64,000 nt of DNA from Taxillus chinensis (taxonomy: Eukaryota > Streptophyta > Magnoliopsida > Santalales > Loranthaceae): positions 15,261,965 through 15,325,964 of the forward strand of contig CM042089.1 of assembly GCA_023512835.1 (NCBI GenBank). The letters run 5' to 3'. Both the position numbers and the translations under genes were made by a program. Numbering within the stretch: the first letter of the stretch is position 1; each line of letters starts with the position of its first letter. A model generated the notes under the pieces. It was not told where the DNA came from, made no database searches, and worked only from the letters and a program-made list of their open reading frames with translations. Positions 34,951-47,265 of this stretch are shown piece by piece.

Positions 34951-35004
34951 TAGTGATTATTATAACATTTTATGATATTTTCCAATATAATTTTCAATTA
35001 GACG

Positions 35005-35300
35005 GACACGCTTTCTTTCTCGCCCCCTCTCCGGATTCTTCCTCACGGTGTCCACCGGCCCCCAAAACACAAACTAGGGTTTTGTCCCCTCTCTGTTTCT
35101 CGGTGGGAGAGTTTTGTTGCTGGTACTCTCTCTCTCTCTCTCTCTCTCTAGATCACCTTCCCTGCTCATCTATTGCCATTTGATGGCAACTGTGCCATTA
35201 TTCGCTGCTTCTCATCTATTATTTCCTTAAAGTTGTCGTTTTTCTGTTTTATATTCCGTTTTGTAATTTATTTTCCCTCAGCTTTTATGTATTCCGTTCG
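35005..35300 (+). other. Candidate 5' UTR exon, possibly of PP5
   Basis: This stretch has features of a plant 5' leader: a pyrimidine-rich start, CTAGGGTTTTG, and a CT microsatellite (35127-35149). It also has a 15-codon upstream ORF (35183-35230) and ends at a strong donor, CG|GTAAGTA at 35301. It is on the same strand as PP5, whose first coding exon at 54655 begins after a good acceptor and so needs an upstream exon. Whether this exon belongs to PP5 is inference; the intron would be about 19.35 kb. Confidence 0.4.
35183..35230 (+). CDS. Possible upstream ORF, 15 codons
   Basis: An ATG at 35183 opens a 15-residue frame ending TAA at 35230, inside the proposed 5' leader. If transcribed it could lower translation of the main frame. 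There is no evidence of conservation from this window alone. Confidence 0.2.
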   Translation: MATVPLFAASHLLFP

Positions 35301-36090
35301 GTAAGTAGGAAAAATTCAAGACCATTTTTTTGGCCCAGAAATTGATTTTTTATTTGTTTTAAACGTACCAGTGTTACTGTTTTAATTAATATTAATGTAT
35401 TGTGTGTATTTTTTTTGGGCATCCCAAGGTGCCATTTAATTTCTGTACCTCATCAATTATTCCTTCAAGTTTGTATTTTCAGTCTGGTAACTGGTAAATT
35501 GCAAGAATATGGAACAAATTTTCTTAAAGTGTTATAATATACTTTGTATGGTCACTTGGTAAATACAGGAATATGAAAGATAAACTTGAAGTGTTGATTT
35601 CCGTTGTTTGAAACCTACTCATGTTATTTGAATTTCCCCCGTTGCCCTTTTCTTTGGCATTAAAATGCCAATCCTCCTATGTTAGGGTTCTCTAAAGTAT
35701 GGGCAGTGCTAGTGGAGTGGTAGGTATAATCAATCCAGGACACATTCTGCACAATTTAGTGAAATCCCAATTTCAGGGCTCTAAGATTGTGGGTATTTCT
35801 AATATTTCTTAATTGTCAGATACCTTTTTGCAGTGGTTTGGATTTTTCGTGGTAGTTAATAATTAAATATATTTTAGTGAATATATACCAATTCTAAGCT
35901 ACTAATGTGCCCAACAAATTTGATGCCTCTATACAGAATTATCATTAAATAGTTTGATTACAGTCCATGCCCATATTGGAAAAGAAAGAAAATTGCTCAT
36001 CTTCAGAAAGCTTTTTCCAGCTCTCCTAGACATGTGAGTCATAAATGTGGATGAACATAAATGCAGGTGAACATAAATGCGGGTGATTAA

Positions 36091-36389
36091 TGTGAAGTTG
36101 GTTTTAGTGAAGTTGGTTTGGATTTAAGTCATTAATGTGGTGAACATAAAGTCATCTCTTCGGTTTTTTAGACTATAGTTATTATAATGTATTTATTATT
36201 TATAGTTATTATACTTGTCTCTTTGGTTTTTATACATTGTAGTTATTATTTATATTTATGTGTTTGAGTTTTTAGGTGTGTAAATTTGTTCTAGAGTTAA
36301 TTGTTGTAAGACTAAGGGTCAATCTAAAGTGTATATATGTGTAAATCCAATATATTATCAAAGTGAATAAAATATTCATATTTCTTACA
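36091..36389 (+). repeat. 5' LTR of Copia-2
   Basis: It matches the 3' copy (53416-53661) over blocks such as GAACATAAAGTC, CTCTTCG, GAGTTAATTGTTGTAAGA and AAGTGAATAAAATATT. The start is approximate. Confidence 0.75.
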
Positions 36390-36401
36390 TGGTATCATAG
36401 C
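36390..36401 (+). other. Primer-binding site of Copia-2
   Basis: TGGTATCATAGC directly follows the LTR end TTACA. It is complementary to the initiator tRNA-Met 3' end except for one base. Confidence 0.8.
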
Positions 36402-36737
36402 TAGGTAACTAAGAAAACCTAAGTTTTTTTTTTCTTTTTCGGCTTTCATCGTCAGTGGTCATTCCTTGTCTCTTGGCTTTTATTGTCAAACTGGCTTTTA
36501 TTGTTGGTATTTTTTTTATCATCCTTTTTGATCAGCTTTCATTGCTAAAAAGATCATTATGTCAGACATTGCAGACACCTTTGCCACAACCACATTCCTT
36601 GTAGAAGAGAGGAGACAATGTGGAGAGTCTTCACGAAGCAACAACCAAGTTAATGTTGCTTCCATAAAACCAACATATGTCATATGCTACATTGAAGTAC
36701 TTATAAAAAACAAAATATGCTAGATTGAAGTAGTTGA

Positions 36738-37178
36738 ATGGTCTCAACAAACAATGAGTTTGAGAAGGTGCGATCCTTCCTTGATAGTCTGGAGAATGCC
36801 CCAAGTTCTTGTTCTATGGCCCATTCAGGTATGTTTTCATTTACCTATTCAGGAATGTTTTCATCTTCTTTTGGACTAAGTGCTTCGGGTAAACTTCCTA
36901 CTACCTTTTGGATTATGGACTCTGGTGCCATTAATCACATGACAAATTTTTCGAAATCCTTTACCACATATATCTCATGCCCCAACAATAAAAAAATAGC
37001 CATTGCAGATGGTTCTCTCACCAATGTGGCTGGTATTGGAAATGTCATTATAGCTCCCTTTCTTATTTTACACAATGTTCTTCGTGTCCCAAGATTATCC
37101 ACCAATCTTATCTCCATTCAAAAACTCATCGCAGATTTATCTTGGCAAGTGATATTTTGTCATAGGACAAAGAATTGA
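36738..37178 (+). pseudogene. Copia-2 gag C-terminus and protease remnant
   Basis: The frame starts in gag (EFEKVRSFLDSLE) and passes into the copia protease: WIMDSGAINHMT carries the catalytic DSG, and RVPRLSTNLISI is the typical C-terminal segment. Most of gag, including the capsid core and zinc knuckle, is missing upstream (36559-36737 holds only its N-terminus). The frame ends at a stop at about 37176. Then a LINE intervenes. Confidence 0.8.
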
Positions 37179-37779
37179 GGATGATTGGATGTGCTAGATA
37201 ATAGGGTGGATTCTACTACATTGAAGCACCACACTAGTCAAATATTATTAGTAATAACTTTTTTCATTTTCTAGAGTCCTAGCATAGGGGTGTAAAATGG
37301 ACCGCTGGTCCGTGGATTAGCTCGTGGTTCGTGCAGACAGGAGCGGACTGCACTAGAAAATTTTTGGTTTATTTCAATTGTGGGCTTAAACAGATTGGTC
37401 CGTGCGAATTTATTATTATTATTATTATTTTACAAGTAAGATAATTTTATTAGAAAAAATCACATAAGGAGTGCGCGAAAAGCATGTATATAAGCAATCA
37501 AGAACAACAATACAAAGCAACTAGTAACCAAATTACCAACCAAACAATACATGCTCGAAGTAAACACCATAAGTAAAGGGAAGCCGAGAATTAGCCAGAC
37601 AACGAGAATACCTCACCAACTAGCGGAAGATAAACCAAGCCCAAAGCATCAAGAAATGTAGAGAATCCAACCATTGAAGGAAGAAACCATGTCGAACCCA
37701 TCTTCTCAGAAGGGAAGCACGCCAAGCCCCCCCCCCCCTCGAGACACCACGACAACAGCCACCAGCAGAGCAAACCAGA

Positions 37780-39231
37780 TGATAGGACGTTTTTGTCGCA
37801 CTAACGCTCTCAAAATAATATTTATAAACCTAACTAACCTGTAAAAGGGTAAGTCAGGGTCGATCCCACAGAGACACAGTTGGAAATCTATAACTTAATT
37901 GCGCTCCTATTGTCTAAGCAAATAATGGTAGAGAAATTAAATAAAAATAAATAATTAAAATAAAATAAATTAAAATAAATAAAATAAAACAATCCTAGAG
38001 AAAAGGGAAAATAAGGGAATAAAGGTCTAGGGGCTGAGGTTCACTATAATTTCCAATCCTTAATTGTATGGCTTAATTAATTATTCCTATTAATTCTCTA
38101 ACATGTGAAGGTGGTTGATCCTAATGTAACTGCCAACCGCTTTCGCGCAAATAGCAGCGTGCCTAACCCCAACAGCGGCCTACTTTCGTGACCTGCTGAA
38201 ATAGGATCAAGCCCATTAATAGGTGATCAACCATGATTCCTCCTAGGATCACGGACTACTTTCGTGACACGCAAGTCCTAGGTCTCATTCTATAGTTCTG
38301 ATAATCGAGGTTCACCTTTCGGTCCTTCCCCCAATTATCCAAGACATGTAATAGGTTCGCAACGCCCAAACACGGATTCAATTAATAAAATGAAATCATT
38401 TATGAAAAAGATAAGAAATAATTAAATAAAAACACATACAATCAAGAAATTGGGATTAAGCTACCCCCAATCCCTAGGAAGAACAGATTATCCAATGAGA
38501 ATTTGAATAAACATATCTATATATAAAATCATGAAATTGGGATTATAAAGGGAGAAAAGAAGGCGAACCAACCTGTCACGAAGGCATACAAACGATCCTC
38601 ACCCAAAACCAATGTGTTCTTTATCCAAAATCACATAAAATTCTCCAAAATCAAAAGAGAAATCTAAAATCAAAGCTATGGTTCTTGAGCTGCCAAGGAC
38701 GGCTCCCTAATGGTTCAAAATCCCTAACTCTAACATAAACATGGCCCTTATATAGTCCCCCAATTATTGCATTAAAATAATTAAGAAAAATATATAAAAT
38801 AAAAAGAAAAAAGGAGAAATGTCGTCGACACAGGCCATGGCCACCAAAAACCGTGGCTATGGCGATTGTACGCTGGATATTTGTGAAGGTCGGCGGCCAT
38901 TAATTTTGCAGCGACGGTGAGAACTTCGTCGTGAACAGTAAAAGACGCCTGCCATGGTCAGACACTGCGCGGCCATGGCCTGTGTAAAGTACTTTTTAGT
39001 TGTCCAACATTATCTGATGCCAATTTTGCCCTTTTTCAGCTTTGTTTGGGCCAAATTGCTCCAAGTACCTACAAAACACACCAAAATACACAAAACACAC
39101 CAAAACACAACAAAAATACTAAAAACACATATTAATCAAATAAAACATAACACAAACACAATAAACACTCTAAAATCTATTAAAATTGGGGCTGAACACA
39201 TACCAAAAATGCATATAAAATGGGTTCATCA
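37780..39231 (-). mobile_element. Gypsy (Tat/Athila-like) solo LTR, minus orientation
   Basis: The 1452-bp unit is flanked by the perfect target duplication CCAGA (37775-37779 and 39232-39236). On the minus strand it starts TGATGAACCCATTTT and ends AACGTCCTATCA. A CTGTGGGATCGACC block sits near its 3' end, similar to the LTR at 22581-24069. A minus-strand TATA box ACTATATAAGGG lies at about 38745-38757. It holds no coding capacity. Confidence 0.85.
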
Positions 39232-40275
39232 CCAGACAAGTCATCCCACATCGGACTCTTATCACTGACAAGAGGCAAACCAAACACTTAAGAGAATATC
39301 CACACAATGATCACCAACAAGCTAAAACTCATAGGACACAAATGACCTACAACCTCATCTAGCAACACGGCTGTCCCACATCAAAAGAAGGCCACCGACT
39401 GCCCCAACAAACCCAAGAAACAACCATTCCACAAAACGACATTGCCTCAAAAGTTGCGTGATGTCCCCTGTTATATTTTTTCAGCTGAGTCTCCTTCCAC
39501 GACAGGAGTGTCCCACTCATTGGGTTAATGCAAGGACCCCCTAGGAGCTAAACCAGTCGTCTACCCCAACCTAGAAGTTCTAGAAAACCTGACATTATAA
39601 TTAACCGAAGAGACAAGACTTTTAAGCTCCTGCGCACCTTTAGATCTTGTGCTCGCGGGTTGTCGAGAAGGTGTGGTAGTAGCCTTTCGAGCTTGATGTC
39701 TAGCTTCAATATCCCATAGCAAATCAGAGGTAGCGAATTCAAAACCTTCATAACTCTCCCCCTAACACCTTTTCAATGGCTTTGTGTTTTTGTAAGACCC
39801 ACTATGACTCTGACTCCGCCTCTGTTGGGCAATCAGAGACATAAGCATTAGAACAAGGCTCCCATAGAGAGCATCAACAAGTGGACCAGCGGCTATCAGA
39901 GGCTGAATAGCCTGGCCACCCAGCCGATCCTCCTCAGGCAGTGCTACCATTACACTCGCAAATGCAAGACTATCCACTACTGCTTCCGAAAAATAAAGGC
40001 TACAGCCCACAAACTGGCGATAGTCACTGGGGGACACAATGCCCATGCCCCTGCTCCTCTCCCCAAGACGGCAGGGCTTCCCCCTGAGCCAAAGAACCAC
40101 CCCCCATTAGATGGGCCCCACCCACAACCCAGCCGCTTGTACATGCTCTTCAACGGAAGGGCTACACCCACTGCCATCCCCATGCCCGAAATGCCAAGAT
40201 CTAGGTGGCCCCCAGGAAAGCATGCCCTTGCTAGTTGCATCGGCACCGTGGACGAAGCCCTTGAAGATGACAGAC

Positions 40276-40617
40276 TGATGCAGTTAGTGGGTTAATTAGT
40301 TCTTTTCTTCTATTGTTTTTGCTTGTCAAATAATCCGTCCACTTTCCTCTGTTTTAGGAAGGAGTGATAGAACGTGGGTTATGGTTTTATTACGTGTTAG
40401 GTTAGTTGTCATTAACTGCCCACTTTCTCTAGTGGTGCATCGTGGGTTTATTTTATATTATCATTTTGGTTGTATTCGGCTATTTAAAAGCCATGCTTTA
40501 ATTAAGAAAAGGCAGATTGCATTTTGTTTCAAAAAAAGACACTGTATTTTGGAGAGATTCCAAGTGTGCCTTCAATTTCGGTGAGATTCTGAGATTGAGG
40601 GGAAAGCTGTGGTATCA
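40276..40617 (+). repeat. 5' LTR of the Reina-like element
   Basis: It starts TGATGCAGTTAGTGGG and ends GTGGTATCA. The PBS follows after TAT. It includes CTATTTAAAAGCC (40478-40490), a possible TATA region. Confidence 0.92.
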
Positions 40618-40655
40618 TATTGGTATCAAAGCACGGTTTGATTGAACACTTCTTC

Positions 40656-42518
40656 ATGCCAGACACCAGGAGTGGACATTCGTATAACATTATGGAGCAT
40701 AGTGGTACTGTTCCCAATCCAGAGCACTCAGCGCAAGCCTTATCTAGCGTCCAACAACAACTCGATCAATTATCTCAAACCTTGGGCATGGTGTTGCACC
40801 GTTTGGACATGCTTGACGAGCGCAGCAACTGTGACATGGGACGACCATTCAGAGACGCACGACGAGGGCCAAGACGACGAGACGAAATTGGGGACAGTGG
40901 AGATGAAATGGAAGAAGTGCCGCTGGGCGGGGTTAGGCACAGGGAACCCAGGACAATATTGGGACAACAACGTAATGCAGAGGCTCGACAAAATACCCCA
41001 GATGATTTTACCTGACGTATGAAGGTGGAAGTAGCTGACTTCAGCGGCAAGCTTGATCCAGATGCTTTTTTTGATTGGGTTATTACACTCGAAGACTATT
41101 TCGATTGGGTTTCTATTCCTGAGGACCGCAAAGTTCAATTTGTCAAATTGAAGCTCAAAGGTCCAGCTCGTGCTTGGTGGAGTAGTGTGGAAGAGAGGCT
41201 CAGACGAACCCATCAAGTCCCCATTACGGAATGGGAAGATATGAAGGAGCGATTAGGAACAAAATATTTGCCCGTGAATTATGAGCAACTTATTTACGAA
41301 GACATGTTGCAATGGAGCCAAGGCATTCGAGCCACAGTGGATCAATACACAGAGAGATTCCATGAACTGACGGTTAGGAGCAAAACCAATGAAACTGAAC
41401 CACAAGTCTTGGCTCGATACCTGAAGGGTTTAAAGCCTGACATTCGTAGAGACATGCTGTCTGCGCGATTGTGCAATGTAGAGGAAGCATATCAATTGGC
41501 CCTGCAATTTGAAAAGCAGGCTATTGACAATTCACGGCATTTTTTCTCAACTGGTTCTGTAAGTCCTCCATTTCCAATTGTTTCTAGTTCCAAATCAACA
41601 ATTGAAATGAAGGGGCAAGGAGTTAACAACGTCAAGGGAAAGGAGAAGGTTTTTGGTGAAGGCCCCCAATGTTATAAGTGCAAAGGGTTTGGGCACTTTG
41701 CGGTGGTGTGCCCCACACGAGATAAAAAAATAGCATATGTTTGTGAGAAGGAGCTGGTATTTGGAGATGAACCAATTGATGATCAAGCAAATCAGGACCT
41801 AGATGAAGGCAGCCCTGAGGAAGAACGGGTACAAGCTGCGGACCTGCCTATTTGTGTGATCCAGCATGTTCTGACAGGAAATAGAGCAAATGAAGTGATG
41901 GAGCAAGCCTGGAAGAGAACTAATATTTTTCACACAAGAGTCGTGCATGGAGACAAAGCACTAAACGTCATTATTGACAATGGTAGCAGCATGAATGTGG
42001 TGTCCAAAGATGTAGTCAAGCGCCTTGGACTTCCTTTACAAGCACATCCTACACCTTATCGGGTCAGTTGGATTAATGACACTAATCCAATTATGGTGAA
42101 AGATCGCTGCCTTATGAAGTTTTCATTGGGAAAAACATATGTAGATCAAGTTTGGTGTGACGTGCTACCAATGACTGTGTGCCATCTATTGTTGGGAAGA
42201 CCATGGATGTTCGACAGGCAGGTATCCTATGATGGTTTGGAAAATACATATTCATTTTTATTTCGTGAACGAAAAATAGTCTTGGAGCCACTCCACATTG
42301 ATATGTTTGAAAAGCATGGGGAGTCCAACACCTCACTTTCTGCGCGTCAAGTTGAAGAAGTTGTGCACAAGGGTGAACCCCTCCTTTTTTTATTCGGTCG
42401 TAATACTAAACAAGTTGATGGTGACATCCCAGGATGTATTAAATCCTTGCTCCAGGAGTTTGAAGGGTTGATGCAGGAGGATCTCCCCAAGCAGTTGCCA
42501 CCGCTGCGGGACATCTAA
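40656..42518 (+). pseudogene. Reina-like gag and protease
   Basis: The first ATG after the primer site is at 40656 (MPDTRSGHS). A stop at 41013-41015 interrupts gag near residue 120. The remaining frame (41019-42515) has the capsid fold signature ARAWWSSVEERL and MKERLGTKYLP, a zinc knuckle CYKCKGFGHFAVVC (41669-41710), and a protease with VIIDNGSSMNVVS (41970) and LLLGRPWMFD. The DNG triad replaces the more usual DSG/DTG and is common in this clade. A stop at 42516-42518 separates it from the reverse transcriptase. Confidence 0.9.
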
Positions 42519-43793
42519 CATATTATTGAGTTCGTTCCAGGTTCGACTTTACCCAACTTACCCCACTATAGAATGAGCCCTATTGAACATGCTGAACTTC
42601 AAAGGCAGGTGCTTGATTTACTAGCTAAAGAATTCATCCGTGAAAGCTTAAGCCCATGTGCTGTGCCAGCGCTCCTCACTCCAAAGAAAGATGGTAGTTG
42701 GTGCATGTGTATTGACAGTAGAGCTGTGAATAAAATCACTGTAAAATACAGGTTTCCAATTCCCCGCTTAGATGATATGCTGGATCAACTTGGTGGTGCA
42801 ACGATTTTCACCAAACTCGATTTGAGGAGTTGTTATCATCAAATCCGTGTAAGGCCTGGGGATGAATGGAAAACCGCCTTCAAGACAAAAGAAGGGTTGT
42901 ATGAATGGCTCGTCATGCCTTTTGGCCTCACTAATGCTCCAAGCACATTTATGCGTGTCATGACTCAAGCCCTGCGCCCTTTTCTTGGTAAGTTCGTTGT
43001 TGTCTATTTTGATGACATACTCATTTTTAGCAAGTCTGTTGAAAGTCACGTTGAACACCTTCACCAAGTGCTGGAGACACTCCAAAACGAGCATCTTTAC
43101 ATCAACAGGGGAAAATGTTCATTCCTCAAAGAAAAGACTAATTTTTTGGGGTTCATAATATCACACAAAGGGGTGGAAGTGGATCCCTCCAAGGTACAGG
43201 CAGTCTGTGAATGGCCTGAACCTAAATCGTTTTTTGATATTCGAAGTTTCTTGGGCCTTGCTACATTTTATCGCAGATTTATTCAAGGATTCAGCACCAT
43301 CGCTGCTCCCATCACCGAGTGCCTTAAATCCAAGAATTTTACTTGGCCTGCAATGGCATCAAAAGCATTTGGTGAGATTAAGAAGAAGATGTCCTCTGCC
43401 CCCGTGTTGAAACTGCCTGATTTTTCTAAGGTATTTGAGATTGCTTGTGATGGTTCTAACGTGGGAATTGGTAGAGTATTAAGTCAAGAAGGACATCCTA
43501 TTGCCTTTTTTAGTGAAAAACTCAATGAATCTCGACGCAAGTACTCAGCTTACGATGTTGAATTTTATGCCTTAGTTCAAACTCTGAAACACTAGCGACC
43601 ATATTTATTGCAGCAAGAGTTCATTTTATTTACTGATCATGATTCTTTGAAGCATCTTCATTCTTAAAGCAGGTTGAGTGCAAAGCACGCTAGATGATGG
43701 TTTGACTATCTTCAACAATTTAATTTTGTAATTCGTCATACAGCTGGGCGTGAAAACAAAATAGCAGATGCACTCAGCCGAAGGCCACAGCTC
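42519..43793 (+). pseudogene. Reina-like reverse transcriptase and RNase H
   Basis: The domain shows [40 protein letters not shown] and the active site [13 protein letters not shown] (YFDD rather than the commoner YIDD or YVDD). RNase H follows with [14 protein letters not shown] and YDVEFYALV, keeping Asp and Glu. Stops occur at 43593-43595, 43665-43667 and 43695-43697. The frame then continues with HTAGRENKIADALSRRP into the integrase. Confidence 0.9.
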
Positions 43794-45302
43794 TTGACTG
43801 CGTTTACTGTTAATGCAGTGGGTTTTGATTCCATGAAAGACGGATATGCAATGGACCCTGATTTTAAAGAAATATGGACAACACTGCAAAATGGCAACAT
43901 TTCCAGAACTGATTTCTCTTTGTCAGATGGATTCATCACTAAGGATGGTTGTATTTGTGTACCAAGGGGATCACTGTGTGACTTTATTATCACAAAGCTT
44001 CATGGAGGAGGATTGGGAGGTCACTTCGGCTTTGACAACACCTATTTGTTGGTAACCGACCATTTTTTCTGGCCCCATATGCGACGCGATGTGCATACAG
44101 TCGTGTCTAGATGTCGGACTTGCCAAATTAATAAAGGTACGAAGCAGAATACTGGACTTTACACTTCATTACCTATCCCATACTTTCCTTGGGTAGATCT
44201 GAGTATGGATTTTATTCTTGGGTTACCTCGTACTCAACGTCACAATGATTCTATAATGGTGGTTGTCGATCGTTTTTCTCAGATGGCTCATTTCATCCCA
44301 TGTCAAAAGACGTTGGATGCCTCTAATGTTGCTACCCTATTTTTGAAAGAAATTGTCAGGTTGCACGGTCTCCCTACCTCCATCGTCTCCGACCGTGATG
44401 TAAAATTTGTTAGCTATTTTTGGAAAACACTGTGGGCTAAGTTGGGTACGAAGTTGTCTTTTTCCAGCGCGTTCCACCCCCAAACCGATGGACAAACAGC
44501 AGTCATCAACTGGAGTTTGGGAAATTTAATGCTTTGTCTAGTTGAAGAACACACGGCCAGTTGGGATTTAATCCTGCCACAGGCTGAGTTCGCCTACAAT
44601 AATTCCATCAATCGTACTACAGGTAGCTCTCCATTCCAACTTGTTTATGAAAGGGACCCACGTACGCCGATAGACACAACTTCACTTCCCCTCCCACAGC
44701 GAAAAAGTGAGGCTGGTGTTGACTTTGCGGCACATATGATTTCTGTTCATGAAGAGGTTCGGAAGAAAATAGCTTTACAGATTGAAGCTTATGCTCATCA
44801 TGCCAATTTACGAAGGCGAGATAAACAATTCGAAATTGGAGATCAAGTGTTGATTCGTTTACGGCTAGAACGCTTTCCTCATGGTAGTTATAGTAAGCTC
44901 CATGCTCGTCGGGCAGGGCCCTTTAAAGTTTTAAAGAAATTGGGACCCAATGCTTATGTCATCGATCTGCCCCCAGACTATACAATTAGTCATGTTTTTA
45001 ATGTTGAAGATTTAACCAGTTTCAACACTGAAACTGCTATGCCAGTGCCGTCAAACAACATTCCTGTCCGAGTTCCATCTATCCCCAGTCAGCCCGATAC
45101 TGTGCTTGACGTGTTGGATCATCAGTTTGTGTCAACTTGTAGGGGTGGCTATTTTAAATTTTTAGTTCACTGGGCACACAAACCTCTTTCGGAATCTGTT
45201 TGGCTGCAAGGTGATGAGGTTTCTCGCCTGGCTCCTGATATTTATAAAGCCTACGTTCAGAATTACTTGCCGGAGGCAAGTTCTTTGGGAGGGATGCACT
45301 GA
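43794..45302 (+). pseudogene. Reina-like integrase with chromodomain
   Basis: The 502-residue frame carries the HHCC zinc region (GGHFGFDN and CRTCQINKG). The core has DLSMDFILG (first Asp) and SDRDVKF (second Asp). In the third motif, however, HPQTDGQTAV has Ala where the catalytic Glu should be. The C-terminal fold (GPFKVLKKLG, HVFNVEDL) and a chromodomain (LDVLDHQF, FLVHWA, ESVWL) follow. The stop codon is the first three bases of the 3' LTR. With the Glu lost, the enzyme would not integrate DNA even if expressed. Its ATG is internal. Confidence 0.9.
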
Positions 45303-45641
45303 TGCAGTTAGTGGGTTAATTAGTTCTTTTCTCTTATTGTTTTTGCTTGTCAAATAATCCCTCCACTTTCCTCTGTTTTAGGAAGGAGTGATAGAACGTG
45401 GGTCATGGTTTTATTACGTGTTAGGTTAGTTGTCATTAACTGCCCACTTTCTCTAGTGGTGCATCGTGGGTTTATTTTATATTATCATTTTGGTTGTATT
45501 CGGCTATTTAAAAGCCATGCTTTAATTAAGAAAAGGCAGATTGCATTTTGTTTCAAAAAAAGACACTGTATTTTGGAGAGATTCCAAGTGTGCCTTCAAT
45601 TTCGGTGAGATTCTGAGATTGAGGGGGAAGCTGTGGTATCA
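45300..45641 (+). repeat. 3' LTR of the Reina-like element
   Basis: Nearly identical to 40276-40617. The differences I see are at the TTCT/CTCT pair, CCGTCC/CCCTCC, GGTTAT/GGTCAT and GGGGAAAG/GGGGGAAG. Confidence 0.92.
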
Positions 45642-46489
45642 TAGACCCATCACCTCCTTCCCATCCCTGTCGGAATTGGCGGCCGATGTGTCTTAGGGAC
45701 CATCGCAAGAGACACTGGAAGAGAGGCACTAACCTCGGCCGGTTGCCTTGGGACCACCCATGCATTGACTGTGTGCCATTTGCCCTGTTCCCAAACACCG
45801 AGCATCACTTGGATGGACAAGGTGACACTCGTGCCAGCGCCGATGCTGTAGGTAGCCTCTCGTCTAACGCCAGCGATTCCAGAAACCACATCGCGGAAGG
45901 AGTCGCACGTAGAAGGGGATCTTAGGACCTTTGGAACTTCAACACCACTACACCAGCCACTAAGCCCTTCATCAAGCAAGGTGTGCAGACCAGACCACTC
46001 CAGAGCCCCGCGGCCAGCAGGGATGAAGAGTGTCCCTTTAGATTTGGAAGAACCGACGACAGAAAACGAGAGGGAACAACCATTTTGATTGCGCTGCCTC
46101 TGAGCAAGAAAGACTGTGGCTCCCTCGCGAAACGAGCGGACCTCAAACTGGGCAAGAGGAAGGCCAGTCAACTCCGCCATAACAAAGCTCAGTCAGGATG
46201 CAATGCCTCGAATGAGCGAGACTGCGCTGATTCACGTCCGACTATGCTCGATGATGTGAACCGATCATCCGAAATTGTCACTTTGAAAGTTTTGGATTCA
46301 ACACGAATGACACACGAGAAAGCCATTACTCCGCTGCAAGCACGCCGATGAGGTGAGAGAGGAGCATTGGTGGCCTCCCAAAGCTGCCCCGAGCTGCCAG
46401 AGCGATGGACGACCTCGACCGCTGGGTCACCTTCGAATCACCTGTCGTTGCGCGCGTGCCACATGACCATTATATAAAAACTACTAACA

Positions 46490-47265
46490 AAAATTTCAAA
46501 TGTTAAAGATTTTCATTGTGAAACTTGAACTTGGAAAACATAAATGTGCCTTTTTCCTTAGTTATACAAAGAGTTTTACTCTATTTTCTCTTATTTATTG
46601 TGATCTTTAGGGATCCTCTAATGTTTCTAATATCTCTGGGCCCAATAATTTGCTTCTTTTATTAATGATTGCTCTCGTGTTATTTGGATTTTTTTTCTTA
46701 AATAAAAATCCAATGTTAGTATCATTCTCTTATTTTTTTTCCTATGGTTATAAGTCAATTTAGGGTTAATATTAAAAGATTGGGGCCTGATAATGTTAGG
46801 GATTACTTCCATCAAACCCTAACCTCTACTTCCAAAAGGAAGGAATCATACATGAATTCTTCTTCTGTTTATACTCTCCTCAACAGAATGGTCTAATTGA
46901 AGGAAAAAATGGTCATCTTTTTGAGGCTGCTACTAGGGCTCTTCTTTTTCAAAAGCATGTTCCTAAATCCTTTTGGGGGAAAGTTATTCTTACAACCACT
47001 CATCTCATAAATCGTTTTTTTCAAAGTCCTGCAAACTCCTAGTCCAATGAAGGTACTGACAACCTTTTATCATAATCTAAGCACTACTAACAAATTTGCT
47101 CTTCGCATCTTTGGGTGTGTTGCTTCTGTTCATATTCATAGTCAAAATTAGGGCTAACCTGATCCATGGGTATTGAAATGCATGTTTGTGGGATAATCTC
47201 ACACACAAGGGATATAAGTGTTATCACCCTCCATTTTGTATTTTTTTTTTCTGATATTACTTTCA
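46490..47265 (+). pseudogene. Copia-2 integrase remnant
   Basis: Decayed frames show the pre-integrase finger (HCETCELGKH-like, about 46515-46545), then YSPQQNG-like residues (46880) with LIEGKNGHL, LLFQKHVPKSFWG, and a C-terminal DITFNEKELY (47255). The DDE region is damaged by frameshifts. The LINE copy B inserted immediately after the last motif, splitting integrase from reverse transcriptase. Confidence 0.75.

Larger units (their letters stand above)
40276..45641 (+). mobile_element. Reina-like gypsy chromovirus, complete structure, coding frame broken
   Basis: Two 342-bp LTRs (40276-40617 and 45300-45641) differ at about five positions. Flanks are CAGAC (40271-40275) and TAGAC (45642-45646), a target duplication with one transition. 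The primer site TGGTATCAAAGC is at 40621 and the polypurine tract TTGGGAGGGATGCAC precedes the 3' LTR. One continuous frame from 40656 to 45302 encodes gag, protease, reverse transcriptase, RNase H, integrase and chromodomain, interrupted by five in-frame stops but no frameshift. Short LTRs and a C-terminal chromodomain suggest the Reina clade. It is the youngest-looking LTR element here. Confidence 0.93.
37428..46450 (-). mobile_element. LINE derivative A, minus orientation, split by a solo LTR and a Reina-like element
   Basis: Segments 37428-37779, 39237-40275 and 45647-46450 align with LINE copy B (47285-51764) in the same order and orientation. Shared sequence includes the 3' end (AATTTTATTAGAAAAA near 37442) and an endonuclease fragment (complement of 37591-37773, LPLVGEVFSLSG). 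An ORF1-like region spans 39760-40250 and 45650-46180. No reverse transcriptase is recognisable. Its left end lies near a TTA-repeat tail. The nested solo LTR (37780-39231) and Reina-like element (40276-45641) have their own target duplications. Confidence 0.65.

Noticed and set aside
37286..37427. Separate small transposon beginning TAGGGGTGTAAAATGGACCG
   Set aside because: It resembles a hAT-type terminus, but I found no right end and no target duplication, so it is not listed as a feature.
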